Of a stretch of DNA of 64,000 nucleotides, positions 1 through 8,682 are shown piece after piece. Numbering within the stretch: the first letter of the stretch is position 1; each line of letters begins with the position of its first letter. This DNA is from JABSSA01 sp039960995 (GTDB lineage: Bacteria > Pseudomonadota > Alphaproteobacteria > Rhodobacterales > Rhodobacteraceae): contig JBDVKF010000029.1 in NCBI GenBank assembly GCA_039960995.1, positions 1 through 64,000 on the forward strand. Direction: 5' to 3'. A model generated the notes under the pieces. The model saw nothing but the letters and a program-made list of their open reading frames with translations. It had not been told where the DNA came from and searched no databases. Made by a program: the position numbers and the translations under genes.

Positions 1-61
1 CCAGATGTTCAGGCAGCAACATCGTCTGCTGGCGATCCAAACCTTCGATAAAATGCGACAT
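1..61 (-). mobile_element. IS transposase, 5' end only (IS1182-like)
   Basis: The first 20 codons of a gene that leaves the window on its left side. It opens with ATG at 61 behind a clean Shine-Dalgarno (GGAGG at 68-72 on the minus strand). The residues begin MSHFIEGLDRQQTMLLPE, which matches my memory of the start of IS1182/IS5-type DDE transposases (FIEG, then RQQ and LLPEHL). The family call rests on this short stretch alone. The left end of the element should lie between here and about position 190, but I cannot fix its terminal inverted repeat without the other end. Confidence 0.7.
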
Positions 62-190
62 GAACAACCTCCGTATCGAATACAGAAATCATACCATCAT
101 CTGAGCAAAGTGGCGGAGTTTTCACACACCCTCCGGACAAAGGGACCGAAACAGATTATCTTAGACTTGGTGCAGTGGCATCATGCGGTC

Positions 191-643
191 ATGAAAACAC
201 TTTTGCTCCTCGTCTTGATGTCTTGGCCAGTTCAATCACTTGCTTGTTTCGGTCGGACGTCGCCAGTAGTGCACACCTTCTTCCCAGAATTTCCCGCCGA
301 GCTTGAAGGACAGCCTTATGTCGCTCGTGTGAAAATTGTTAGTGAGGGAGAAAGGGCGGGCCCGCCTGATGGTATATTATCAATCGCGGGGCAAGAATTG
401 AGAATGGGGAATACTGGAAATCTTGTCATACGTGGGCGCTATGTGCCCGTTTTGGTGACAGAAGGCATCAAAGGCGCTGCCAAAGGTGAGACTCTTGAGG
501 TGTTTTTGTTTGGCACCGGTACATGTCCACGTCATTACAATACTGAAGTTGGCTCGGAACGCTATATCGCGGGGGCTCTGCATGACGGCCTTTTCATTGG
601 CTCATGGAGAGAAAGAGATATCTTGGCAATTAATGGCGAATGA
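191..643 (+). CDS. Small secreted protein, unknown function
   Basis: 150 aa from the ATG at 191. The reading frame is open further upstream, but the residues there look random, and the hydrophobic leader MKTLLLLVLMSWPVQSLA at the start is a typical Sec signal peptide, with cleavage likely just before the Cys of ACFG. The mature part is mostly beta-prone, with conserved-looking VARVKI and RYVPVLVTEGIKG segments and a late Cys (GTGTCPRHY), so one disulfide is possible. I do not recognise the family. It stands alone next to the IS edge and may be accessory. Start choice is inferred from the signal peptide, as no strong ribosome binding site is visible. Confidence 0.6.
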   Translation: MKTLLLLVLMSWPVQSLACFGRTSPVVHTFFPEFPAELEGQPYVARVKIVSEGERAGPPDGILSIAGQELRMGNTGNLVIRGRYVPVLVTEGIKGAAKGETLEVFLFGTGTCPRHYNTEVGSERYIAGALHDGLFIGSWRERDILAINGE

Positions 644-805
644 GTAATTTCTTGATTGCCATTATGCCCCCCAACCAAGCATCACCCCGGGCCTAAAATT
701 CTTGCTTAAGACGCGGCCGCAGCTTTTGATTTGGGTCAGGTATAACAGACTGGCACCACGACGGGGCGGGATGTATATTTTGGGCGACATGACCGGAGCT
801 GTACG

Positions 806-1198
806 TTGAAAAGACTGTTTTTTTGGGCCGTTGGTGCGGTGATCCTCGGGATTGGTGCGACCTTCGGCTCTGTCATTCTTGGTTGTCACAATCCGACCGG
901 ATATTGTGGCGGTAACACGCCCGATCCAGATCGGATTGGCGGGCCATCTTGGTTTTTTACGACCACGCCGGAAGAGCGCATGAAATACAACTTTGACAGC
1001 TGCATGGACGCAGACACAATACAGACCTCGGAGGAGGCCACGGCCTGCGCGCGCACAAACATCGCAAACGATGCGCATCATTATTGCGTGTTGTATTTCC
1101 TTCCCCCCACGCGCCCCAAAGACGATGCCGAAGCTGCGGCCCGCGAAGCGAGATTCACAAAATGCAAGACTGACATCTTGGCACAACACGATTTGTGA
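806..1198 (+). CDS. Small membrane-anchored or lipid-modified protein, unknown
   Basis: 130 aa, using a TTG start at 806 preceded by GGAG about 8 bases upstream. The N-terminus (MKRLFFWAVGAVILGIGATFGSVIL) is one hydrophobic segment, followed directly by a GC pair (ILGC) that could serve as a lipobox or simply mark the end of a membrane anchor. The remaining ~100 residues are hydrophilic with six Cys, suggesting disulfides in the periplasm. An EAAAREARFTKCKTDIL helix closes the protein. Family not recognised. Confidence 0.55.
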   Translation: MKRLFFWAVGAVILGIGATFGSVILGCHNPTGYCGGNTPDPDRIGGPSWFFTTTPEERMKYNFDSCMDADTIQTSEEATACARTNIANDAHHYCVLYFLPPTRPKDDAEAAAREARFTKCKTDILAQHDL

Positions 1199-1363
1199 CT
1201 TGCTTTCGGTTGGTGAACGCTACTGCCCATTAAGCCGTTGAACTGCACGAAACACGGACCGCCCAAGCGGAGTGGTGCGCGTCATCACCCCGTTGGATGG
1301 ATGCGGACCAAAAATGACGGGAAACTGCATCTTGGGACCAGAGCGAACAACGTCAAATTCCGT

Positions 1364-1918
1364 TTACCGAGTTTTGTTTTTTGCGCGCGTCCAACTCTCG
1401 CGGGTGATTTCCCAGACGTCTTGATCTTTTTCACCATCGTGATACGAGCCTTGACGAATGCCGATGTGACATGCGCCGGTTTTTTCTTTCACAGCCTTCG
1501 ATGCCACATTGGTGCAGAGACTTCTTACCAGCAAGCGCGGCTTCCCGAGTTCAAAAAACACGAAGTCTTGCGTGATCGAAACTGCGTCCGTCATTATTCC
1601 TTTGCCCCAGTGAGACTCGGACAGCCAAAATCCTCTGTTCTCTTCCTCATCGTCAAAAAACCGATACTCAATGGTCCCGATCAGTTCATCGCTGTTCTGC
1701 TTGAGGAATATACCCCAGAAGTAAATTTCCTTTTGAATCGAGTCTTCTAGGCGCCTTTCAATGTAGTTGCGCGCGCCGTCTTGCGGGTACGGCCAAGGAA
1801 TGGCCCCGATGCTTTTCACAACATTCCAGTTGGCAAAATGCTCTTGCATCGCGGGCGCGTCTTTTAAACCAACGCCACGGAGGGTAATCTCGTTAATGTC
1901 TAATTCGGGCGCTTTCAT
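1364..1918 (-). CDS. GNAT family N-acetyltransferase (RimJ/RimL-like)
   Basis: 184 aa. The fold pattern of ribosomal-protein-alanine acetyltransferase relatives is visible: an N-terminal LRGVGLKDAPAMQEHFAN segment, a central ELIGTIEYRF strand, then GFWLSESHWGKGIMTDAV, which carries the acetyl-CoA pyrophosphate loop (W-G-K-G-I-M), and a late VASKAVKEKTG stretch corresponding to the usual 'NxxSxrvleKlGF' motif. It would transfer acetyl from acetyl-CoA to an amine; the substrate cannot be told. It is a single gene with no operon partner. Confidence 0.85.
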   Translation of the reverse strand: MKAPELDINEITLRGVGLKDAPAMQEHFANWNVVKSIGAIPWPYPQDGARNYIERRLEDSIQKEIYFWGIFLKQNSDELIGTIEYRFFDDEEENRGFWLSESHWGKGIMTDAVSITQDFVFFELGKPRLLVRSLCTNVASKAVKEKTGACHIGIRQGSYHDGEKDQDVWEITRESWTRAKNKTR

Positions 1919-2421
1919 ACCGTGGAGTCTGACAGCTAGGATAGTTCAATACAACTAACCAAACCGCGTCTTTAAGTTCGGTGCGGTCATCGGCGAAAAT
2001 TGCAGCATACATTACTCTGGTCTCTGAGCGGACAATACTAGCCTGCCGCGTTAAGCTCGGGCTCCAAGCGGGCATCTCTGCACGTCTAGCGTCAACACAT
2101 TGGGAATGGTCGCACCTGTAAATCAAGCGGAATTGGACCACTCTCGTAAAAAGCCGATCTGTCGGTTTTGCGCCAAGGTTGGTTTTCCCACAAAGCTAAG
2201 GTGGGCACGTGCGGTCAGGTAAGTGGGCTTTTCAGATTCCTATTTCAGTCATTCAAACAGCCGCATTTATACATGAATATCCACGTTAGCGTTCAGCGTC
2301 ACTTTGGAGGCCGATCATGAAAACCAATGTATAGCTGCTGTAGGTTTTTTGGTAGAATGGCCCAAATGGGAGCCGAATTCTTTGGAGCAACCTGCCAAAA
2401 AAGCTTCTCAATAAAACTGAC
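1919..2421. other. 503-bp region without a convincing gene
   Basis: Short open frames exist on both strands but none has a good start or recognisable residues. The region contains one copy (2089-2118) of a 30-bp sequence repeated at 3828-3857. Around 2260-2421 the sequence becomes AT-richer. I see no tRNA, hairpin terminator or direct repeat pair marking an insertion. Confidence 0.5.
2089..2118 (+). repeat. Dispersed 30-bp repeat, copy 1
   Basis: Begins GCGTCAACACATTGGGAATG. It matches the stretch at 3828-3857 at 26 of 30 positions by eye (differences at positions 3, 9, 15 and 28). Both copies are on the same strand and in intergenic DNA. Such dispersed intergenic sequences are common in Rhodobacterales, but I cannot name this one. 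Confidence 0.5.
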
Positions 2422-2655
2422 TTAAATGCACTTTTTCACCTCTTTGCTGCCGGTACTGAACGTCCCATCAAAGTAATCGAATATTGAATTAAAATCAGTG
2501 AGTTCAGGAATCCCCATCTGAACATTAAGTGTGGCCGCGAGACTCTCGAACCACAAATACGTGGTTTCATGCCCGACACCGCACAAACTTTTTATGAGTT
2601 CAGCATCTGCGGCTTTGGACAATTCCGGGTACTGATTTCGGACCTCATCATACAT
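2422..2655 (-). CDS. Small protein, unknown, possibly truncated
   Basis: 77 aa, soluble, acidic, no membrane segment. The frame stays open 17 codons upstream of the first ATG (ending LTDVRLGQ before the Met), but no ATG, GTG or TTG occurs there, so either the start is the internal ATG at 2655 or the original 5' end has been lost. The body (ESLAATLNVQMGIPELTDFN, then SIFDYFDGTFSTGSKEVKKC) resembles small cytoplasmic immunity-type domains (DUF7674-like) from memory, and it stops where such domains usually continue. Treat as a hypothetical, perhaps degraded gene. Confidence 0.4.
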   Translation of the reverse strand: MYDEVRNQYPELSKAADAELIKSLCGVGHETTYLWFESLAATLNVQMGIPELTDFNSIFDYFDGTFSTGSKEVKKCI

Positions 2656-2845
2656 CTGTCCAAGCCGAACGTCCGTTAAATGGACTTCTCGATCTTCGCA
2701 AAAGATCTATCAAGTTTTGCTTACACAAGTTAAAACCTTGCCCAAAGACAAATTAGTTTTAGTGCGGCGTGCGAATTTCAAATTGAAAAATTGAAACAAA
2801 TACCTGAACGCAAACCCAAAAAACGTATGCTTGAAAAGAGATTGC

Positions 2846-3469
2846 TCAGTTAAAAATCAGTGCTGGTATCTGTTCTTCCGTAACCGGAGCAGTAACGAAA
2901 ACAATGCTTCTGTCTCCATTCTTTTTTTCTCGAATGTCTTGGGTCACCAAGCTGCCATTCGGAAGATGGACAGCGAAGTTGTAGAACGAAGACGGGTACG
3001 CCTTTTCACTTCCCCCTCTGGTTGCGGCACGTGCGGCCGACAAGAGTGCTTGCCCGACGGCTTGTGGGCTATCGTTGCTGTCAACAACGAGACTACAAGC
3101 TGTCCCAGAAGGTGTCGTGGCCAAGCCTGCGAACAGACGTTTCCCAGGTAATTGGTGAGCATTATTGAGCGGGCCGATGTTCCTCACGCTTTGCAGTCCT
3201 GCATTTTTGGCGGAGGTAGAAAAATTTGCGAAACTCGGGAGGCTTGCCAAGCAAGTGTTCTTAAAGGCCTCCACCGCTTCTTGGGTGGTCACGTTTTGCG
3301 CGCTTGGCGTCGTCTCACCAGTCGTACACGCTGACAGGACGACAACCCCTAAAGCTGCAATTAATCCGCGTGCACGATTGCCGCCTGCTTTAGTTTCGTC
3401 AACCCGGCTGATGACTTGAGCGCTAAGGTTGTTTGGAGGTGTATCTAGGTGGTTTTCGTGGATGATCAT
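2846..3469 (-). CDS. Putative lipoprotein
   Basis: 207 aa. A hydrophobic stretch (RGLIAALGVVVLSAC) ends in an LSAC lipobox with the modifiable Cys at residue 48, pointing to an outer or inner membrane lipoprotein. The n-region is unusually long (about 33 residues) and has no internal Met, so the true start may be a non-ATG codon further in. The mature part has three Cys and a middle segment AVEAFKNTCLASLPSFANF followed by a compact alpha/beta pattern; similar small lipoproteins of unknown role occur in Rhodobacterales. No operon partner. Confidence 0.65.
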   Translation of the reverse strand: MIIHENHLDTPPNNLSAQVISRVDETKAGGNRARGLIAALGVVVLSACTTGETTPSAQNVTTQEAVEAFKNTCLASLPSFANFSTSAKNAGLQSVRNIGPLNNAHQLPGKRLFAGLATTPSGTACSLVVDSNDSPQAVGQALLSAARAATRGGSEKAYPSSFYNFAVHLPNGSLVTQDIREKKNGDRSIVFVTAPVTEEQIPALIFN

Positions 3470-3862
3470 TTAAATAGCCTTTGGTCGACGCGATTGCGAA
3501 AAGAATGGCGTATTGGTTTAATTATTTAAAGTCATTTTCGCGCCAGATTTCAATATGCTCTTATTGTGAGGTCATCTGATTGTAAAAGGAGGAAGGCATA
3601 TGCACATTTGCGCCATTGGCATGGCTTGCAACAGTAGTTCGATTGGGCTCGGAATCGCGATTAGCTGCGCAACGCATGAAGGTGTGTTCTCGATATTTTG
3701 TCACCCTGAGTGTTCTTAATTTAACAAAATTACCAATGGTGTTAAACAAATTTACCCCTTTTAACCAAAATCGGGCCCTTAATCGTCGCGCCGCATCGGC
3801 CACTTGGGATTCAGCACAGAGATCTTTGCATCAACGCATTGCGAATGGTCGCACTTGCGAGC
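3470..3862. other. 393-bp region without a gene
   Basis: AT-rich around 3480-3560 (likely promoter of the lipoprotein gene) and again at 3715-3775, where several TTAA words cluster, but no TTAA-N7-TTAA CtrA-type site is exact. Contains the second copy of the 30-bp repeat at 3828-3857. No RNA gene was found. Confidence 0.45.
3828..3857 (+). repeat. Dispersed 30-bp repeat, copy 2
   Basis: Begins GCATCAACGCATTGCGAATG. Same orientation as copy 1 at 2089-2118, 26 of 30 identical by eye. It ends 5 bp before the stop codon of the downstream (minus strand) ABC ATPase gene. Confidence 0.5.
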
Positions 3863-4927
3863 CTAATCGACCGGCAGCAGAACCGGGCCGGTTTTGTCGA
3901 AGCCGACCGTGACCAAGGCGTCCACCTTTAAAGGGGTGTCGACGTTTTCGCTGATGGCGAACACTTCGCCGAAATCTGCGCCCAATGTGTATTCCATCCG
4001 GCTGCCGACATAGGTGGCTTTGCGCACTGTCATTTCTATGCCTGAGGTCGCGCCCAGTTTTAACCGCGTTGGGCGCACGGCCAATGTGGCGGGGCCTGAT
4101 GGCAAGCCGCGGGCGGGCAGTTGGTGTTCAAAGCCGCCCACCGTGATCGTGGCGATGTCATTGGAAACCGAATTGATCTGGCACGGTATAATATTCGCCT
4201 CGCCTATGAAATCAGCGACAAAGCGATCTGCTGGCGCGTCATACAAATCCCTTGGGCTTCCTATTTGTGCGATACCGGCGTTGCGCATCACGACGATCTC
4301 ATCCGATACGGCAAGCGCTTCTTCTTGATCATGGGTGACGTAAACCACGGTCAGTCCGAGATTTTGTTGGATTTCGCGAATTTCCTCGCGCACTTGGCGG
4401 CGCAGCTTGGCGTCAAGGTTTGAGAGGGGTTCGTCAAACAGCAAAACCTGCGGTTCCAAGACCAGAGCGCGCGCGACGGCCACGCGCTGTTGTTGACCGC
4501 CTGACAATTCTGAGGGCAAGCGGTCACCGTATCCTTTGAGCCCGACCAGATCGAGACCTTGGGCCGCGCGGTCCTTGCTTTCTGATTTATCGAAGCCTGA
4601 AAACCCAAGACCGTAGGACACGTTTTCCATCACGGTCATATGCGGGAACAACGCATAGCTTTGGAACACCATCGATACGTCACGGTCGGTGGCGGGCAGC
4701 AATGTAACGTCACGCTCGCCGATAAAGATCGAGCCTTTGGTCGCCATTTCAAGCCCGGCAATCATCCGCAGCGTCGTTGTTTTCCCACAGCCCGAAGGCC
4801 CCAGCAGCGTCACCAATTTGCCCGCTTCGATCTCGAGGTTGATATTGTCGACGGCGACGACGTCCTTGCCGTAGACTTTTGTGACATCGCGGAAGCTGAC
4901 GGGGGCGGCTTTGGAATTGATGCTCAT
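3863..4927 (-). CDS. ABC importer ATPase (AfuC/FbpC type)
   Basis: 354 aa. Energises the importer formed with the next two genes. Walker A GPSGCGKTT at residues 43-51, Q-loop VFQSYALFPH about 88-97, signature LSGGQQQR at 141-148, Walker B VLLFDEP at 161-167, and a switch His in THDQEEAL. The last ~110 residues form the TOBE-type regulatory domain usual for the MalK/PotA/FbpC branch. It starts 9 bp after the permease gene stops, in an operon order receptor-permease-ATPase. The ATPase itself does not reveal the substrate. Confidence 0.9.
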   Translation of the reverse strand: MSINSKAAPVSFRDVTKVYGKDVVAVDNINLEIEAGKLVTLLGPSGCGKTTTLRMIAGLEMATKGSIFIGERDVTLLPATDRDVSMVFQSYALFPHMTVMENVSYGLGFSGFDKSESKDRAAQGLDLVGLKGYGDRLPSELSGGQQQRVAVARALVLEPQVLLFDEPLSNLDAKLRRQVREEIREIQQNLGLTVVYVTHDQEEALAVSDEIVVMRNAGIAQIGSPRDLYDAPADRFVADFIGEANIIPCQINSVSNDIATITVGGFEHQLPARGLPSGPATLAVRPTRLKLGATSGIEMTVRKATYVGSRMEYTLGADFGEVFAISENVDTPLKVDALVTVGFDKTGPVLLPVD

Positions 4928-4936
4928 CAGGCGTCC

Positions 4937-7150
4937 TTACGTATTGGTGCGTGATTGGGTCATACGGCGACCGATTTCCGTGCGACCGACAATGAATTGC
5001 ATGAGCGCCACAACCGACAGCATGACGAAGATCAGCGTGGTGGAATAGGCAATCGCGAGGCCGTAATCGTTGTTCTCGACCCGGCCAATGATATAGCTGG
5101 TCGCCATGTCATATTCGGCGCTGACCAAGAAAATAACAGCCGAAATCGCGGTCATCGCGCGCACGAAACTATAAACAAGTGCGGCAAGGATCGCAGGGCG
5201 CAGCAAGGGCAGGATGATCCGTCGGAAGGTTTGCCAAGAATTCGCGCCTAGCGTCAAAGAGCTTTCGTCCAGTGATTTGTCCAATTGCGACATGCTTGCG
5301 ATCCCGGCGCGCACGCCAACGGGCATGTTGCGGAATATAAAGCTGACCACGAGGATGATCCCTGTGCCGGTGATTTCGACCGGCGGGACGTTAAAGGCGA
5401 GGATATAGCTGACGCCGATGACAGTGCCGGGAATGGCAAAGGACAGCATTGTGCCAAATTCGAATGCGTTCTTTCCGGCGAAGGTTTGGCGGGTCAGCAG
5501 ATAGGCCGTTATCAGGCCCACGATGGCGGTCAAAGGGGCTGCTATTGCGGCAATTTTGAGGGTTGTCCAAAAGCTGTCCCATGCCGCACCTGACCAGCGG
5601 ATGCCGCTGTCTTCGATACGGAAGGAAAAGGCAGTGACGTAATGCTTGAGGGTGATCGTGTTGTTCACACCCCACAGTTCAACGATCGAGCCGTAGAAAA
5701 TCATCGCATAGACAACCACGGTGAACGCGGCCCAGATCATCGCCATCGCCAGCACCGGAAGGGACAATGCGCGTGGCATATGCGGGTGCACGCCGCTGTC
5801 GCCTTTGCCGGACACGGTCGTATAGCTTTTCTTACCAAGCCAAAAACGCTGTGCATAGAACGCACCAAGGGTGAAACACAGCAGAACCATCGCAAGGACG
5901 GCGGCTTTGCCCTGATCATATTGCGCGCCGACAATCGCAAAGAAAATTTCCGTACTCAGCACATCGTAATTGCCACCAAGGACCAACGGGTTGCCGAAAT
6001 CGGCCATGCTTTCGATGAACCCCAATAGAAACGCATTGGCGAGCCCCGGACGCATGAGCGGCAGTGAGACGGTTTTGAACACCTGCCATTTGGAGGCCCG
6101 CAACGTTTGGGCTGCCTCTTCCATAGATGGGGACACGCCTTCGACGACGCCGATCAGCACAAGGAATGCGATGGGGGTGAACGCCAAGGTTTGCGCGATC
6201 AACACGCCGGGTAATCCATACAGCCAGCGGGTTGGTTGGATGCCAAACACGTCGGAGAAAAAGACAGTGACAGAGCCCGAGAGACCAAAGAGCAGGATCA
6301 AAGCCAAGCCGATGACAAAGGGCGGTGTGATGATGGGCAGCACGGTCAACGCACGCAGCGCGCGTTTATAGCGGAACCCCGAGCGGGTTACGACAAGCGC
6401 AAAGATCAGGCCAAGAACGGTGGTGATAAAGCCGACAAGCACAGCAAGGAACAGCGAATTCCACGCGACGCCACAGCGCCCACCTGACAGGCAGCCAAGC
6501 CCCCAGAGACGATCATCGAAGAATTTCGAGACAAAAACCGCAACGGAATATCCACCCTCTTCGGTGATAAAGGCGGCCGTAAGCATCTTGGCGATGGGAA
6601 AGAACACAAACGCGGTGACGATCACGATCACACCACCAATGGCACTGACCACAAAGACATCGCCATTGATCGCACCACGTGCGGCGATCCCTTGTGTGAA
6701 CAGGAACAAAAAGGCCGATGCGCAAATCAACGCACCATAGCCCATGCCATATTGGCGATCCCCAAGATCCCCAAACACCGCTTTGGCCCATTCAAAGTTC
6801 CAGCCGCGGATGCCGATGGAAAATCCCTGCAAGATCAACCAACCAAAGCCGACCGCCCCAGCAAGGATCAGAAATTTTGCATAAGCCGGATCGGTTTTGC
6901 GCCGCCCCAAGGCCAACAAAGGCAACAAAAGCCCGATGGCCATAGGGGCTAACCACAGCTTTTCACCTTGGCCAATCAAAAACGCCGCAGGGGCATAGTC
7001 TTCATCAAACGGATACCCGTCGATGAGCCATTCAAACGTAAAGAAATCCTCCACCCCATACCAAGGGAGGAGGAAAAACCCGACCCAGCCCGCAATGATC
7101 CAGAAGATCAAAACGGGATGGGTCGTCTGCTCGGTTGTTAATGTACGCAC
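4937..7150 (-). CDS. ABC importer permease, two-domain fusion (AfuB/FbpB type)
   Basis: 737 aa, so both membrane domains are joined in one chain, as in AfuB and FbpB. Two coupling-helix (EAA) motifs are visible: EEAAQTLRASKWQVFKTVSL in the first half and DESSLTLGANSWQTFRRIIL in the second. The first ~220 residues carry extra membrane helices (FWIIAGWVGFFLLPWYGV and following) that are not in the shortest family members. A loop with two Cys (LGCLSGGRCG) lies on the periplasmic side. The operon partner upstream is the binding protein, 17 bp away. Confidence 0.88.
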   Translation of the reverse strand: MRTLTTEQTTHPVLIFWIIAGWVGFFLLPWYGVEDFFTFEWLIDGYPFDEDYAPAAFLIGQGEKLWLAPMAIGLLLPLLALGRRKTDPAYAKFLILAGAVGFGWLILQGFSIGIRGWNFEWAKAVFGDLGDRQYGMGYGALICASAFLFLFTQGIAARGAINGDVFVVSAIGGVIVIVTAFVFFPIAKMLTAAFITEEGGYSVAVFVSKFFDDRLWGLGCLSGGRCGVAWNSLFLAVLVGFITTVLGLIFALVVTRSGFRYKRALRALTVLPIITPPFVIGLALILLFGLSGSVTVFFSDVFGIQPTRWLYGLPGVLIAQTLAFTPIAFLVLIGVVEGVSPSMEEAAQTLRASKWQVFKTVSLPLMRPGLANAFLLGFIESMADFGNPLVLGGNYDVLSTEIFFAIVGAQYDQGKAAVLAMVLLCFTLGAFYAQRFWLGKKSYTTVSGKGDSGVHPHMPRALSLPVLAMAMIWAAFTVVVYAMIFYGSIVELWGVNNTITLKHYVTAFSFRIEDSGIRWSGAAWDSFWTTLKIAAIAAPLTAIVGLITAYLLTRQTFAGKNAFEFGTMLSFAIPGTVIGVSYILAFNVPPVEITGTGIILVVSFIFRNMPVGVRAGIASMSQLDKSLDESSLTLGANSWQTFRRIILPLLRPAILAALVYSFVRAMTAISAVIFLVSAEYDMATSYIIGRVENNDYGLAIAYSTTLIFVMLSVVALMQFIVGRTEIGRRMTQSRTNT

Positions 7151-7167
7151 TTATTATTGCGGACTGT

Positions 7168-8193
7168 TTATTGCGGCAGGACGGACACTTCGTCATCCCA
7201 CTTTTTCAACAAACGCTTGCGTGTGTCAGAGGACCCATACGTTTTAAAGTCATAATCGATGAGCTTGATCGACGACATGTCCGGCGCACTTGCGGATGTT
7301 TCAGCACCTTTGTTGGAGGGCACCTGAAATGCATTCACTTGCAACGCGAGGTTCTGCGCTTCGGCGCTGAGGGCCCAATCATAGAACTTCTTGGCTTCGT
7401 CCATGTTGCGCGCGCCATCGATGATCGACATGGAGCCGATTTCGTATCCTGTGCCTTCGGCTGGGGCCACGACTTTCACAGGGAACCCAGACACCGCCTG
7501 TTTGACTGCGTCATGCATAAAGACGATGCCGATTGTGTTTTCACCACGTCCGGCTGCCTTGATCGGGGCCGAGCCGGATTTGGTGTATTGGTTGATGTTC
7601 GAATGCAGGCTTTTCATGAACTCAAAGCCGTCATCTTCGCCAAAGAGCTGCATCATTGTGGCCAGAGTTGTGTAAGCCGTGCCCGACGAATTTGGGTTCG
7701 CCATTTGCACGTGGCCTTTATATTCCGGCTTGGTCAGGTCCGCCCATGAGGTAGGTTCAGGCAGGTTATTCGCGGCCAAAAGATCCGTGTTGAACCCATA
7801 GCCCAGCGCACCGGAATAGATGCCGATGGTTTTGTTTCCTGCACTTTCAGCCTGAGAAATCGCCCAGTCATGAAGTTGATCGCGCATTGGCGACACGTAT
7901 TCTGCGGTCAGCCCTTCTTCGGCGGCCTGCAAATGCGGATCACCAGTGCCACCCCACCAAACATCCCCCTTCGGGTTCGCGCTTTCTGCTTTGATCTGGG
8001 CAAAAGTTTCGCCCGAGGATTTCCGGGTCATGGCCACGTCGATGCCAGTCGCGTCTTGGAAGCTATTTGCCATCAACTGGCACCAATCTTCTTGGGCCGA
8101 GCAATAAAAGGTCAACTTATCAGCTTGTGCTGCACCAGACGCGGCCACAAAAGCCACGGCCGATGCGCTTAACATCGAACGCATAGAAATCAT
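7168..8193 (-). CDS. Periplasmic binding protein (AfuA/FbpA-like)
   Basis: 341 aa with a Sec signal peptide (about residues 1-24, cleavage near AAQA-DK). The mature start LTFYCSAQEDWC puts two Cys (31 and 38) where AfuA-like proteins have a likely disulfide. SSGETFAQIKAE and GGTGDPHLQAAEEG are the segments I associate with AfuA and relatives. The adjacent Tyr-Tyr pair that coordinates iron in true ferric binding proteins is not visible. In A. pleuropneumoniae AfuA was reassigned from iron to hexose phosphates; for this gene the ligand is open: sugar phosphate, iron, or another anion. Confidence 0.85.
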   Translation of the reverse strand: MISMRSMLSASAVAFVAASGAAQADKLTFYCSAQEDWCQLMANSFQDATGIDVAMTRKSSGETFAQIKAESANPKGDVWWGGTGDPHLQAAEEGLTAEYVSPMRDQLHDWAISQAESAGNKTIGIYSGALGYGFNTDLLAANNLPEPTSWADLTKPEYKGHVQMANPNSSGTAYTTLATMMQLFGEDDGFEFMKSLHSNINQYTKSGSAPIKAAGRGENTIGIVFMHDAVKQAVSGFPVKVVAPAEGTGYEIGSMSIIDGARNMDEAKKFYDWALSAEAQNLALQVNAFQVPSNKGAETSASAPDMSSIKLIDYDFKTYGSSDTRKRLLKKWDDEVSVLPQ

Positions 8194-8682
8194 TTTGGTT
8201 CCTCCCAGATACTGTTTGTCTTCAAATCAGTAACCCGACGCTAGGTAGCGCGGGATCATGTGGCAATCAAAAACTGTCATGAGCCATTTCTGAGTCTGGT
8301 TTGCGATAAACGATCTTTGCGTTTCGCGACGCATGCGATGGTCTGAATTATTCAAAACGAATGCGCCGTGATTGGGCGCGCTGACGTGATCCGCACATCA
8401 GAAAAGAACATCGTTCTGCGCGAAGGTTAGCAGGAAAAGTGTTGATGACTCCAACAAAGTTTAGATACCCCGGGGAGTTTTCATTTTGTAGCGTGAGAGG
8501 CGAGGAAAAGAATTTGGCGGTTTTTCAGGAATGCCGCGGGAAGGCTCTGAGCGATTTCATCATGTCATCGTTGCGGACGAAGCCAGCGCAATTGGCCGCT
8601 CTAGAGCCTTGAAAACAACGTTCTGCGATATCGCCCGCTTTCAACAGTACGGGACGGTATTGGGATTTTCAGGGAGATTAGA
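8194..8682. other. 489-bp divergent intergenic region between two importers
   Basis: Must hold the promoters of the AfuABC-like operon (leftward) and the TRAP operon (rightward). Around 8466-8477 there is a CCCCGGGG core within GATACCCCGGGGAGTTTT that is partly palindromic and could be an operator. A possible GTG-started 39-codon frame at 8493-8612 has no family resemblance and no good ribosome binding site. No Irr or iron-rhodo box (TGA-N9-TCA) was obvious near the binding protein gene. Confidence 0.4.

Noticed and set aside
1238..1750. 170-aa open frame antisense to the GNAT gene
   Set aside because: Overlaps a recognisable acetyltransferase on the opposite strand.
3715..3775. CtrA binding site cluster
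   Set aside because: Several TTAA words but none with the TTAA-N7-TTAA spacing.
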